This document shows, piece by piece, positions 1 through 7,491 of a DNA stretch of 64,000 nt (positions are counted from its first letter, which is position 1; each line of letters opens with the position of its first letter). A program made the position numbers and the translations under genes. The stretch is from Duganella zoogloeoides (GTDB lineage: Bacteria > Pseudomonadota > Gammaproteobacteria > Burkholderiales > Burkholderiaceae_D): positions 2,728,001-2,792,000 of the forward strand of contig NZ_CP140152.1 of NCBI RefSeq assembly GCF_034479515.1, given 5' to 3'. The notes beneath the pieces were generated by a model. That model saw nothing but the letters and a program-made list of their open reading frames with translations. It was not told the DNA's origin and did not search any database.

Positions 1-2
1 CC

Positions 3-161
3 ACGGAAATTCAGACCCTGAATAGTACGCCCGATGTGGCTGCGCATGTCGATTGCGTCAGCATCGGTGGCGTCCGGCTGGCTACGCTGGACACAGGCTC
101 ATCGCGAGTCCTGTGTTCCGTTACCCACTCTGGAGGTACTGATGGAAGATCAAATCTATAA
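3..161 (+). CDS. Possible C-terminal end of a gene starting left of the window
   Basis: Frame 3 is open from the left edge to a TAA at 159-161. It would encode 52 residues containing VDCVSIGGVRLATLDTG, which looks more protein-like than the other two frames. The end would overlap the first family gene by 20 bases. No start is visible and no domain is recognised. It may equally be upstream non-coding sequence. Confidence 0.25.
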   Translation, partial: TEIQTLNSTPDVAAHVDCVSIGGVRLATLDTGSSRVLCSVTHSGGTDGRSNL

Positions 162-561
162 CCTGTTTCTCACAAGCGAGCAAGGCTGGAGCCTGTTCGG
201 CACCTTGCGCCTGCGTCGTATCGAGCCCGACACGTCCACCGGCAGCGTCCGCTTGCCGGCCCGGGCGTCCGAGGCGCTGGTGCCCGTCACGCAGGAACTG
301 GTGCCGGTGCCGATCGAAGGTGAAATTTCGCTGCCTTTACTGGCGGCATTTCGCCAGGTACCGCTGCGCGGCATTGCTTTTGCCACCGCCGCCGGCCTGT
401 TCTCGTTCGCCCTCGACAGCGGCAACGCGCGGCCGTCAGCCGGCATCCAGCTTTTTCCGTTCGGCAGCCCTGACCTGGGCGGCTTCGTGATCTGGGGCAG
501 CAGCAACTATAGCGAACTGGTGTTCAGCGTCCTGGCGCGCCAGCTGCCGCGCGCCTTCTGA
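142..561 (+). CDS. Tandem small-protein family, copy 1 (subtype A)
   Basis: A 139-aa protein of unknown function, first of eight related genes in a row. The frame opens upstream, but GGAGG at 132-136 and the N-terminal match to the paralogues (MEDQIYNLFLTSEQG) fix the start at 142. The family pattern is an N-terminal M-(D/E)-x-x-(I/V)-Y-x-L-L-L segment, an LFGTLR motif, a variable loop, a central GxIxIPLLTG-type hydrophobic segment and a C-terminal GG-(L/V)-x-W ... LVFS-x-L segment. This copy ends in AF like the other A genes and is the most diverged in the middle (SLPLLAAFRQVPLRG). There is no signal peptide or clear membrane helix, and the alternating hydrophobic pattern suggests beta structure. 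I do not recognise the family. Confidence 0.85.
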   Translation: MEDQIYNLFLTSEQGWSLFGTLRLRRIEPDTSTGSVRLPARASEALVPVTQELVPVPIEGEISLPLLAAFRQVPLRGIAFATAAGLFSFALDSGNARPSAGIQLFPFGSPDLGGFVIWGSSNYSELVFSVLARQLPRAF

Positions 562-593
562 TGTCACTCCTAACTGTTATGGAAGGAAACACT

Positions 594-1031
594 ATGGATG
601 AGTTTGTGTACAACCTGCTCCTGAAATCGCGCGGTGGGCTGATCTTGTTCGGCGTCTTGCGCTACCGCTTGAGCAGCCTGGAGGCCGACCAGGGAGGAGA
701 CGGGAACCTCTTCACCTTGCCGGCATTGCGCCAGGCCCACCACCAGCAGCCGCAACAACAGCAGCTGGAAAACATTTTTGCGCTGGTGTACCGGGCCGAA
801 GGCACGGTCACGATTCCGCTGTTGACCGGCAACCGCGCCATCCCCGTTGACGATGTGGCGTTCTTTATCCAGATGGGACCGCCGATCGTCACCCGGCTGT
901 TTGCCGACGACAGCCGCGTGCTGATGTGCTTCAACCAGGTCAACAACGAGCAGATCGGCGGCGGCCTGTTGTGGGGGCCGACCAATACCAGTTTCGGCTT
1001 GCTGGGCAAGCGGCAAATCTTGCCGGCTTGA
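594..1031 (+). CDS. Tandem small-protein family, copy 2 (subtype B)
   Basis: A 145-aa paralogue of unknown function. An ATG at 561 is in frame, but GGAAGGAAAC at 581-590 and alignment to MDE(F/S/N)xYxLLL starts place initiation at 594, 32 bases after copy 1. Subtype B features are LLLKS near the N-terminus, a glutamine-rich variable loop (QQPQQQQ) before the central strand, a TIPLLTG segment and a C-terminus ending LPA. The C-terminal GGGLLW motif is kept. It is probably co-transcribed with its neighbours. Confidence 0.85.
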   Translation: MDEFVYNLLLKSRGGLILFGVLRYRLSSLEADQGGDGNLFTLPALRQAHHQQPQQQQLENIFALVYRAEGTVTIPLLTGNRAIPVDDVAFFIQMGPPIVTRLFADDSRVLMCFNQVNNEQIGGGLLWGPTNTSFGLLGKRQILPA

Positions 1032-1073
1032 CGGTTCTTCTGCCTGACAAGGCATTACACCATGGAGGTCATG

Positions 1074-1517
1074 ATGGACGAGAGTATCTACAATTTGCTG
1101 CTGACCAGCGAACTGGGCCTGAGCGTGTTCGCGACCCTGCGCATCGACTACGATCCCGGCACTGTCCTGCCGGACAGTGCCGGTCAGCCGCCCGCAATCC
1201 TTGAACAGTTGCGCCACCAGGTGCCGCCGCAAGCCCAATACATCGAGATCACCGAAGCGCCGCTGGCCGGAACGCTTACCGTGCCGCTGCTGACCGGCCT
1301 GGCCCCGGTGCGCCTGACCGGCGTGATCTATTCAGCGGTCGGCTTCCCGCTGTCGGCGGTGCTGTTCAACACCGGAACGCCTTCGGTGGTGCTGCAGTTC
1401 GGCTTCTTTTCCCGCGTCGCGCTGGTGGGCGGACTGCTATGGCAACCGGGGCCGCCGGGCACAGCGTTGACCGTGCCGTTCAGCTTGCTGGCACGGCAAG
1501 TGGGCACGCTGGCATGA
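1074..1517 (+). CDS. Tandem small-protein family, copy 3 (subtype A-like)
   Basis: A 147-aa paralogue of unknown function. In-frame ATGs occur at 1062, 1071 and 1074. GGAGG at 1064-1068 and the family start MDESIYNLLLTSE favour 1074. The sequence just before the start closely matches the leaders of copies 5 and 7. The N-terminal LLLTSE motif is A-type, while the C-terminus (TLA) differs from the PF end of other A genes. The central TVPLLTGLAPV and GGLLW segments are conserved. Confidence 0.85.
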   Translation: MDESIYNLLLTSELGLSVFATLRIDYDPGTVLPDSAGQPPAILEQLRHQVPPQAQYIEITEAPLAGTLTVPLLTGLAPVRLTGVIYSAVGFPLSAVLFNTGTPSVVLQFGFFSRVALVGGLLWQPGPPGTALTVPFSLLARQVGTLA

Positions 1518-1545
1518 CGCCACACCATCAACCAGGGAGATAGTC

Positions 1546-1950
1546 ATGGATGAGAATATCTATAGCTTGCTGTTGAAAAGCGCAACGGGTCTGACCTTGC
1601 TCGGGACGTTGCGGTACTCGATCGACTTCACCACTGCACTCGATGCAAGCGCGGACCGGCAGCAGCAGGCTGCCACGATCGGCGGCGTGGTGTACCCGGC
1701 GCGTGGGAGTATCACCATCCCGTTCCTGACCGGTCTGCAGCCGGTGCCGTTGAGCGGCTTCGCGATCTACGTGCAGATGGGGCAGCCGCTGCTGAACTGG
1801 TTCTACAGCGAAGACGCGGCGCGGGGACTGACCGTGCAATTCAATCCCATCGGTTTCGAACGCATCGCCGGCGGCTTGCTGTCGCAACTGCCGAATTCGA
1901 ATGTCGTGGAATACGCCTTCCTCGGCAGGCGCATCGCGCTGCCAGCCTGA
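1546..1950 (+). CDS. Tandem small-protein family, copy 4 (subtype B)
   Basis: A 134-aa paralogue, the shortest copy, of unknown function. It starts with ATG 28 bases after copy 3, preceded by CAGGGAGATAGTC as a ribosome-binding region. B-type traits are LLLKSATGLTLLGTLRYS, a QQQ run in the loop (DRQQQAAT), TIPFLTGLQPVPLSG and a final LPA. The C-terminal tryptophan motif is altered: GGLLSQLP instead of GGLVWRPG. Confidence 0.85.
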   Translation: MDENIYSLLLKSATGLTLLGTLRYSIDFTTALDASADRQQQAATIGGVVYPARGSITIPFLTGLQPVPLSGFAIYVQMGQPLLNWFYSEDAARGLTVQFNPIGFERIAGGLLSQLPNSNVVEYAFLGRRIALPA

Positions 1951-1988
1951 GCGTGGGCAGCTCATATCACCACACCATGGAGGACATG

Positions 1989-2423
1989 ATGGACGAGATT
2001 ATTTTCAGGTTGTTGCTCACCGGCGAGGGTGGTTACGCCCTGTTCGGTACCTTGCGCTTTCGCGTGCTGCTCGAATCGCAGGCAGGAGCGGCGGCGCCAC
2101 CACCCGCTTCGGCCCTGACCGTGGCGAGTGGTTCGGCACAGCCACTCGGCACCGCCACGGTAGTCGTGTACCCGGTGCAAGGCTCTCTGTCGATACCGCT
2201 GTTGACAGGCTTGGGCCGCGTGCCGCTGACCGGCGCCTTGCTGGTCACGCCGGCTGCCGGACTGGCGTATGTGCTCGGTAGCGTCGATCCGGCACGCCAG
2301 GCGATTGTCAAATTCAACAATATTGATGGTTTGCGCATTGCCGGTGGGGTCTTGTGGCGCCCCGGCGATCCGGCCGAACTCGTGTTCAGCTTTCTGGGCA
2401 CGGCCACGCCGTCGCCGTTCTGA
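1989..2423 (+). CDS. Tandem small-protein family, copy 5 (subtype A)
   Basis: A 144-aa paralogue of unknown function. The A-type leader CCATGGAGGACATGATGGAC supplies GGAGG and two adjacent ATGs (1986, 1989); the conserved MDE start is at 1989. Motifs are LLLTGEGG, LFGTLRFR, SIPLLTGLGRVPLTG, DPARQAIVKFN and GGVLWRPGDPAELVFS. The end is PSPF. It is especially similar to copy 7 in the second half (GRVPL, DPARQ, WRPG-PAELVFS). Confidence 0.87.
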   Translation: MDEIIFRLLLTGEGGYALFGTLRFRVLLESQAGAAAPPPASALTVASGSAQPLGTATVVVYPVQGSLSIPLLTGLGRVPLTGALLVTPAAGLAYVLGSVDPARQAIVKFNNIDGLRIAGGVLWRPGDPAELVFSFLGTATPSPF

Positions 2424-2449
2424 TCGATACATCCAAGAAGGAGAGTGTC

Positions 2450-2878
2450 ATGGACGAATTAGCTTATTACACCTTACTGCTCAGAACGGCGCAGGGCTTG
2501 ACGCTGCTGGGCACGCTGCGCTTCCAGGTAGTGTCGACGGAACCTCTCGATCGCTCGCCGGCCGGCACCGAGCAACTGCTGGCGCAAGCGCAGCAGCAGA
2601 GCACGACAGAACTGTTCGTGTATCCGATGGAGGGCAGTATCAACATTCCCCTATTGACTGGCCTGGCACCGGTGCCGCTGGAAGGCACGGCCTGGTTCCC
2701 GCTCATCGGTCCTTTCGTGACGGCGTTTCTTTCCTCGACCGACCAGCGCTTCAGCGTGGGCATGCAACTGTACGAGCTTGATCCCGAGCACATTTGCGGC
2801 GGCCTGGTGTGGCGTTCCGGTGAGTCGGGCGAGCTGACCTTCAGCCTGCTGGGAACACTGGTGCGGGTACCTGCCTGA
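2450..2878 (+). CDS. Tandem small-protein family, copy 6 (subtype B)
   Basis: A 142-aa paralogue of unknown function. The AAGAAGGAGAGTGTC leader fixes the ATG at 2450, 26 bases after copy 5; the open frame extends upstream into copy 5 only as an overlap. B-type features are LLLRTAQGLTLLGTLRFQ, AQAQQQS in the loop, NIPLLTGLAPVPLEG and a final VPA. It is most like copy 8 at the N-terminus (TAQGLTL). A terminator-like hairpin follows at 2942-2970. Confidence 0.87.
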   Translation: MDELAYYTLLLRTAQGLTLLGTLRFQVVSTEPLDRSPAGTEQLLAQAQQQSTTELFVYPMEGSINIPLLTGLAPVPLEGTAWFPLIGPFVTAFLSSTDQRFSVGMQLYELDPEHICGGLVWRSGESGELTFSLLGTLVRVPA

Positions 2879-2941
2879 CGGACGACGGCAAATGTCGAAT
2901 GGATCAGGATGGCGCTCACTGCCGCTGGCTAAGCTGAACGT

Positions 2942-2970
2942 CCGACCTGTGCGGGTCGGGCGGTTTTTTA
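2942..2970 (+). terminator. Rho-independent terminator inside the paralogue array
   Basis: CCGACC (2942-2947) pairs with GGTCGG (2954-2959) across a six-base loop, followed by GCGG and a T-rich tract at 2964-2973. It lies in the only long gap of the array (2879-2994) and would end or attenuate transcription after copy 6. Confidence 0.7.
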
Positions 2971-2994
2971 TTTCTTAGCTATCCATGGGAGGTC

Positions 2995-3417
2995 ATGATG
3001 AACGACTTTATTTACAACCTGATACTGACCGGAGAGCAGGGCCTGACGCTGTTCGGCACCTTGCGTTATCGCTTTACCGATCCGCTGGCGACTGCGCCCG
3101 ACGGCGGCGTGCCGGCGCTGCTGGCTGAAAACCAGCAACTGGGCGTGATCACGGCGGTCGTGTTGCCGGTGGAAGGCTCGGTGTCGATTCCGCTGCTGAC
3201 CGGCTTTGGCCGCGTGCCATTGCAAGGGGTGGCGCTGGCCACGGCGGCCGGCCCGATCACCACGGTGCTGGGCGGCACCGATCCGGCCCGCCAGGTGTTC
3301 GTGCAGTTCAATCAGATCACTGGCAACCAGATCGCCGGTGGACTGGTGTGGCGTCCGGGTGAACCGGCTGAACTGGTCTTCAGCCTGCTGGGCTTTCAGC
3401 TGCAACTGCCATTCTGA
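2995..3417 (+). CDS. Tandem small-protein family, copy 7 (subtype A)
   Basis: A 140-aa paralogue of unknown function. GGGAGGTC directly precedes ATGATG at 2995-3000, so initiation may be at 2995 or 2998; MNDFIYNLILTGEQG matches the family from 2998. Motifs are LFGTLRYRF, SIPLLTGFGRVPLQG, DPARQVFVQFNQI, GGLVWRPGEPAELVFS and an LPF end. It is separated from copy 6 by 116 bases with a terminator, so a separate promoter is likely, though I cannot point to one with confidence. Confidence 0.87.
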   Translation: MMNDFIYNLILTGEQGLTLFGTLRYRFTDPLATAPDGGVPALLAENQQLGVITAVVLPVEGSVSIPLLTGFGRVPLQGVALATAAGPITTVLGGTDPARQVFVQFNQITGNQIAGGLVWRPGEPAELVFSLLGFQLQLPF

Positions 3418-3454
3418 ACGTGGTCACCCCGAATTCATATCGAAGGAGATTATC

Positions 3455-3901
3455 ATGGACGAATCCGTTTTCACCCTGTTGCTGAAAACCGCGCAGGGAT
3501 TGACACTGTTCGGTACTTTGCGGTTCAGCATCGACTTCACCCAGCCGGTCGATCCGGCCCAGGTCGCTAATGCCGCCAAGCCCGGTACCGGTGACGTGGC
3601 CAGCCTGTTTTCGCAAGTGCAGCAGCAGGCCACGTTCGATCTGTTTGCGTACCGGATCGATGGCTCGGTCACCATTCCATTCGTGACCGGCTTGCGGCCG
3701 GTGCCGATCACGGGCCTGGCGCTGTTCACCTTCCTGGGCCCACCGGCAACTTTCATCACCAGCAGCACCGATCCGACCCGCAACCTGTTCTTCCAGTGGA
3801 ACCAGCTGACCAACGATAATATCGCTGGCGGCCTGGTGTGGCGCCCTGGCGAGCCCGGTGAGTTGATCTTCAGTGCGCTGGGAACGCAGCTGCCTGCTTG
3901 A
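3455..3901 (+). CDS. Tandem small-protein family, copy 8 (subtype B)
   Basis: A 148-aa paralogue of unknown function, last of the array. Its frame opens at 3206 inside copy 7, but GAAGGAGATTATC and the MDESVFTLLLKTAQG start place initiation at 3455. B features are TAQGLTLFGTLRFS, SQVQQQAT in the loop, TIPFVTGLRPVPITG and an LPA end. The GGLVWRPGEPGEL segment is nearly the same as in copy 7. A bidirectional terminator follows. Confidence 0.87.
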   Translation: MDESVFTLLLKTAQGLTLFGTLRFSIDFTQPVDPAQVANAAKPGTGDVASLFSQVQQQATFDLFAYRIDGSVTIPFVTGLRPVPITGLALFTFLGPPATFITSSTDPTRNLFFQWNQLTNDNIAGGLVWRPGEPGELIFSALGTQLPA

Positions 3902-3920
3902 TCCGTAATGGCAAGGCAAA

Positions 3921-3955
3921 AAAAGGCGCGCATCCAGTCGGAGCGCGCCTTTTTC
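3921..3955. terminator. Bidirectional rho-independent terminator
   Basis: AAAAGGCGCGC (3921-3931) and its complement GCGCGCCTTTT (3943-3953) form a strong GC stem flanked by A- and T-runs. It can terminate both the paralogue array (plus) and ppk2 (minus), which converge here. Confidence 0.85.
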
Positions 3956-3958
3956 GCA

Positions 3959-4879
3959 TCAATAGTATTCCGGTACGATGATTTCCGCAGGCACCGGGCG
4001 ACGCACGTAGTCGTCATGGTATTCGCGCTCGGGCAGGGTGATTTCCGGGTGCGGTACTTCCACGTAGGGCATTTGCGACAGCAGGTGGTGGATGCAGTTG
4101 AGGCGCGCCTTTTTCTTGTCCACGCCTTGCACCACCCACCATGGCGCTTCCGGAATGTGGGTGCGCTCCAGCATGATTTCCTTGGCCTTCGTATATTCTT
4201 CCCAGCGGCGGCGCGATTCCAGGTCCATTGGGCTCAGTTTCCATTGCTTGAGCGGATCGTGGATCCGGCCGAGGAAACGCGCATTCTGCTCTTCGTCCGA
4301 GATCGAGAACCAGTACTTGATGACCTGGATGCCCGAGCGGGCCAGCATGCGCTCGAATTCCGGCACGTCCTGGAAGAATTCCTCGTACTGCTCGTCGCTG
4401 CAAAAACCCATCACGCGTTCGACGCCGGCGCGGTTGTACCAGCTGCGGTCGAACAGCACGATCTCGCCGGCGGCCGGCAGGTGCGACACATAGCGCTGGA
4501 AATACCATTGCGTGCGTTCGCGGTTGTTGGGAGCGGGGAGGGCAGCGACGCGGCACACGCGCGGATTGAGGCGCTGGACGATGCGCTTGATCACGCCACC
4601 CTTGCCGGCGGCGTCGCGGCCTTCGAAAATGATCACCACCTTGTGGCCGGTATGTACGACCCAGTCCTGCAGCTTGACCAGTTCGGCCTGCAGGCGGAAC
4701 AGCTCGCGGAAATAGAGGCGGCGCTCTTGCTTGGCCGATTCGGTGCGCTCGTACTCGATGACCTTGCGGGTGACCGGGTCGATTTCGCGGTCTTCGAGTT
4801 CCATTTCCAGTTCTTCGTCGTAGCCGTCCATCAGCTCGAAATGCACTCGTTCGAGCAATTGTTCCTGGTTCAGATTCAC
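3959..4879 (-). CDS. ppk2: Polyphosphate kinase 2
   Basis: A PPK2-family enzyme of about 306 aa. The family transfers phosphate between polyphosphate and nucleotides in the cytoplasm. Walker A is GRDAAGKGG, preceded by VVIIFE; the Walker B/lid region is LFDRSWYNRAGVERVMGF. The N-terminal DGYDEELEMELED and the C-terminal helical part are typical of the single-domain, class I-like proteins. The frame continues up to ATGs at 4906 and 4909, but a GAGGAG six bases before GTG (4877-4879) makes that GTG the better start. It is convergent with the paralogue array and appears monocistronic. Substrate preference (ADP or GDP) cannot be read from sequence alone. Confidence 0.95.
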   Translation of the reverse strand: MNLNQEQLLERVHFELMDGYDEELEMELEDREIDPVTRKVIEYERTESAKQERRLYFRELFRLQAELVKLQDWVVHTGHKVVIIFEGRDAAGKGGVIKRIVQRLNPRVCRVAALPAPNNRERTQWYFQRYVSHLPAAGEIVLFDRSWYNRAGVERVMGFCSDEQYEEFFQDVPEFERMLARSGIQVIKYWFSISDEEQNARFLGRIHDPLKQWKLSPMDLESRRRWEEYTKAKEIMLERTHIPEAPWWVVQGVDKKKARLNCIHHLLSQMPYVEVPHPEITLPEREYHDDYVRRPVPAEIIVPEYY

Positions 4880-4941
4880 GCAACACTCCTCAGTTTGGAC
4901 TTTCATCACTGTACCCGCCCAATATGACGGGCCGATGACGT

Positions 4942-4971
4942 AAAAAAGGGCCGCTTGCGCGGCCCTTGTAC
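4942..4971 (-). terminator. Rho-independent terminator of the MFS gene
   Basis: AAGGGCCGC (4946-4954) pairs with GCGGCCCTT (4959-4967) over a four-base loop. Read on the minus strand the hairpin is followed by a run of Ts (complement of 4942-4947), the right polarity for the MFS gene upstream. Confidence 0.85.
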
Positions 4972-5002
4972 TGAGCTAACTGCTTTATATACTAGTTGCG
5001 GC

Positions 5003-6352
5003 TTAGTTGCGTATGTCGAGGCGGCGATTCAAGCTCAGCGCCGCCAACGAGGCGACCGCACCCGACAGCAGGTACAGACCGGCATAAGCGAGGCCGAAGT
5101 GGGTCGATACGCCCAATGCTACCAGTGGTGCAAACGCGGCACCGACGAGCCATGCCAGATCCGAGGTCAGCGCCGCGCCGGTGTAGCGGAAGCGTTGTTC
5201 GAAGTTGGCGGTCACGGCGCCGGAAGCCTGGCCATACGACAAGCCCAGCAGCGCAAAGCCCAGCAGGATGAAGATGTTCTGGCCACTTTCGCCGGCGTCG
5301 AGCAGGAACGGCACGGCCACGCTGAAGATGGCAATCAGGGTCGCCAGCGTACCAAGGGTGCGGCGACGGCCATAACGGTCAGCAACAATGCCGGAAATGA
5401 TGATACCGATGGTCATCAGCACCACGCCCAGCAACTGCACGCCAAGCACGCCGGTGAGCGAGCGGGTTTCGTTGATGGCCACCCACGACAGCGGGAATAC
5501 CGTTACTAGGTGGAACAGCGCGTACGATGCCAGGGCGGCCAGCGCGCCGATGACGATGTTCCGGCCTTGCTTGCTCACCAGTTCGACAGCGCTGACTGGT
5601 TCGAGTTGACGGTCGTCGAGCAGGTTCGAGTACTCGGTGGTGGTCACCAGGCGAAGGCGGGCGAACAGGGCCACGACGTTGATGGCGAACGCTACATAAA
5701 ACGGATAGCGCCAGCCCCAGTCGAGGAAGTCGGCCGACGACAGCGCTGCCATCAGGTAGGCAAACAGGCCGGCAGCAATCGCAAAGCCCAGCGGCGCACC
5801 GAGCTGGCCCAGCATCGCGTACCAGCCGCGCTTGTTTTCGGGTGCGTTCAGCGCCAGCAGCGACGGCAGACCGTCCCACGAGCCGCCCTGGGCGATACCC
5901 TGGCCGATGCGGAACAGTGCCAGCAGCAAGATGGCGGTGGTGCCCAGCGATTCAAAGCTTGGCAGGAAGGCAATACCTGCGGTGGAGACACCCATTACCA
6001 TCAGCGCCAGCGTGAGCTTGGTTTCTCGTTTGAAATGGTGTTGAACTGCCATAAACGCCACAGTTCCGACCGGGCGAGCGATAAACGCTAGCGAGAAAAT
6101 CGCGAAAGCGTATAGTGTTCCGTCAAGCCGGCTGTAGTTTGGAAAGAATACGGACGGGAATACCAGTGCCGAAGCAATGGCATACACGAAGAAGTCGAAA
6201 TACTCGGATGCGCGGCCGATCACCACGCCGATTGCTATCTCACCTGGAGAAATATGCCCATCCCTGGCATTGATGTTGCGGGCGCCCTGGCTGGTTTGGG
6301 GTTGTTCGTGGACGCCAGCTTGGACGCCATTCAGTGTAGTCGTGTTGGCCAT
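5003..6352 (-). CDS. MFS transporter, metabolite:H+ symporter type
   Basis: A 449-aa inner-membrane transporter with about twelve hydrophobic segments. Motifs resemble the metabolite:H+ symporter branch (ProP/ShiA type): GVVIGRASEYFDFFVYA in the first helix, ARPVGTVAF, RIGQGIAQGGSWDG, and the repeated loop ADRYGRRRTLG after helix 8. The frame runs to 6424, but ATGGCCAACACG at 6352 has AAAGAGACGAG just upstream and gives a normal N-terminus. The substrate is unknown, probably a small organic acid or osmolyte. It is divergent from the cyo operon; the shared upstream region holds a short dyad at 6404-6416. Confidence 0.88.
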   Translation of the reverse strand: MANTTTLNGVQAGVHEQPQTSQGARNINARDGHISPGEIAIGVVIGRASEYFDFFVYAIASALVFPSVFFPNYSRLDGTLYAFAIFSLAFIARPVGTVAFMAVQHHFKRETKLTLALMVMGVSTAGIAFLPSFESLGTTAILLLALFRIGQGIAQGGSWDGLPSLLALNAPENKRGWYAMLGQLGAPLGFAIAAGLFAYLMAALSSADFLDWGWRYPFYVAFAINVVALFARLRLVTTTEYSNLLDDRQLEPVSAVELVSKQGRNIVIGALAALASYALFHLVTVFPLSWVAINETRSLTGVLGVQLLGVVLMTIGIIISGIVADRYGRRRTLGTLATLIAIFSVAVPFLLDAGESGQNIFILLGFALLGLSYGQASGAVTANFEQRFRYTGAALTSDLAWLVGAAFAPLVALGVSTHFGLAYAGLYLLSGAVASLAALSLNRRLDIRN

Positions 6353-6403
6353 GGTCTCGTCTCTTTGTGAGTTAATAATTATCGCGCGCGTCCATGGCCG
6401 GTA

Positions 6404-6416
6404 GGACAAAGTGTCC
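6404..6416. promoter_or_regulatory. GGACA-aag-TGTCC dyad in the MFS/cyo divergent region
   Basis: A perfect 5-3-5 inverted repeat lies between two divergent genes, 52 bases upstream of the MFS start and 68 bases upstream of the cyoA start at 6484. Position and symmetry suit an operator. The cognate protein is unknown, and the dyad does not obviously match the RegA consensus. Confidence 0.35.
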
Positions 6417-6483
6417 AATAGCATGAAGCACCCGTGATTGGTACAGTAGCATGTTATCCATCATTAGTAACGAAAATTACCGC

Positions 6484-7491
6484 ATGATTCCTCCTCTCGT
6501 CCGCCGTGGACTGTTCCTCGCACCGTTGTTGTGGCTAGCTGGCTGCAACACGGTGGTGTTGAACCCGTCCGGAGATATCGCTGCACAGCAAGCTGATCTG
6601 GTTGTCATTTCAACCTTGCTGATGTTGTTGATCATCGTACCTGTTATGTTTTTGATCTGTCTGTTCGCTTGGCGCTATAGGAAGTCAAATACTTCCGCCA
6701 AATACGAACCGAACTGGGATCACTCCACCAAGCTCGAGCTGCTGATCTGGGGCGCACCGCTGCTGATCATCATCGTGCTGGGCGCGATCACCTGGATTTA
6801 CACCCACTTGCTCGATCCGTATCGTCCGCTGTCGCGCATCGACCATGAGCGTCCGCTGGCCGCCCACGTCAAACCGATGGAAATCCAGGTCGTGGCGCTG
6901 GACTGGAAGTGGATGTTTATCTACCCGGAACAGGGCATTGCCACCGTGAACGAGCTGTACACCCCGATCGACGTGCCAGTCCGCTTCAAGCTGACCTCGA
7001 CGACCGTGATGAACGCGTTCTATATTCCTGCACTGGCCGGCATGATCTACACCATGCCTTCGATGCAAACGGAACTGAACGCAGTGATGAACAAGGTGGG
7101 CGTGTACGACGGCTTCTCGGCCAACTACAGCGGCGCCGGCTTCTCGCAGATGCGCTTCAAGTACCACGGCGTGACGCAAGCCGACTTCGACGCCTGGGTC
7201 GCCAAGGCCAAGGCCTCCGGTGGTGGTGAGCTGAACCGCGCTGAATTCATCGCCCTGGACAAGCCGACCATCAAGCACCCGATCATGCACTTCGCCTCCG
7301 TGGAGCAGGGCCTGTTCGACCGCGTCGTCAACCGTTGCGTTGCCGATGGCGCCGTGTGCATGAACGAGCAGATGCATAGCGATTCCAAGCGCGTCAAAGC
7401 CGCTGCCGTCGCCAAGCAACTGGAAGCAGAAGTTTGCGAAACCGACGTTGCTACCGCTGCGGTTGCCGCACCAACTATCCGTAAAGAATGA
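6484..7491 (+). CDS. cyoA: Cytochrome bo3 ubiquinol oxidase subunit II
   Basis: A 335-aa lipoprotein subunit II of the bo3 quinol oxidase. A lipoprotein signal ends in LWLAGC, so the mature protein would begin at Cys about residue 21 from this start. Two membrane helices follow ([15 protein letters not shown] and [12 protein letters not shown]), then the periplasmic cupredoxin domain with [19 protein letters not shown] and [12 protein letters not shown], close to E. coli CyoA. No CuA-ligand cluster is seen, as expected for a quinol oxidase. The frame also allows ATG 6451; neither has a strong ribosome-binding site, and 6484 gives a more typical lipoprotein signal. The C-terminal tail has extra cysteines ([14 protein letters not shown]). 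First gene of the cyo operon. Confidence 0.96.
   Translation: MIPPLVRRGLFLAPLLWLAGCNTVVLNPSGDIAAQQADLVVISTLLMLLIIVPVMFLICLFAWRYRKSNTSAKYEPNWDHSTKLELLIWGAPLLIIIVLGAITWIYTHLLDPYRPLSRIDHERPLAAHVKPMEIQVVALDWKWMFIYPEQGIATVNELYTPIDVPVRFKLTSTTVMNAFYIPALAGMIYTMPSMQTELNAVMNKVGVYDGFSANYSGAGFSQMRFKYHGVTQADFDAWVAKAKASGGGELNRAEFIALDKPTIKHPIMHFASVEQGLFDRVVNRCVADGAVCMNEQMHSDSKRVKAAAVAKQLEAEVCETDVATAAVAAPTIRKE

Noticed and set aside
3908..4927. A 339-codon plus-strand frame across ppk2
   Set aside because: Antisense shadow of ppk2, starting in the terminator; no domain or ribosome-binding site.
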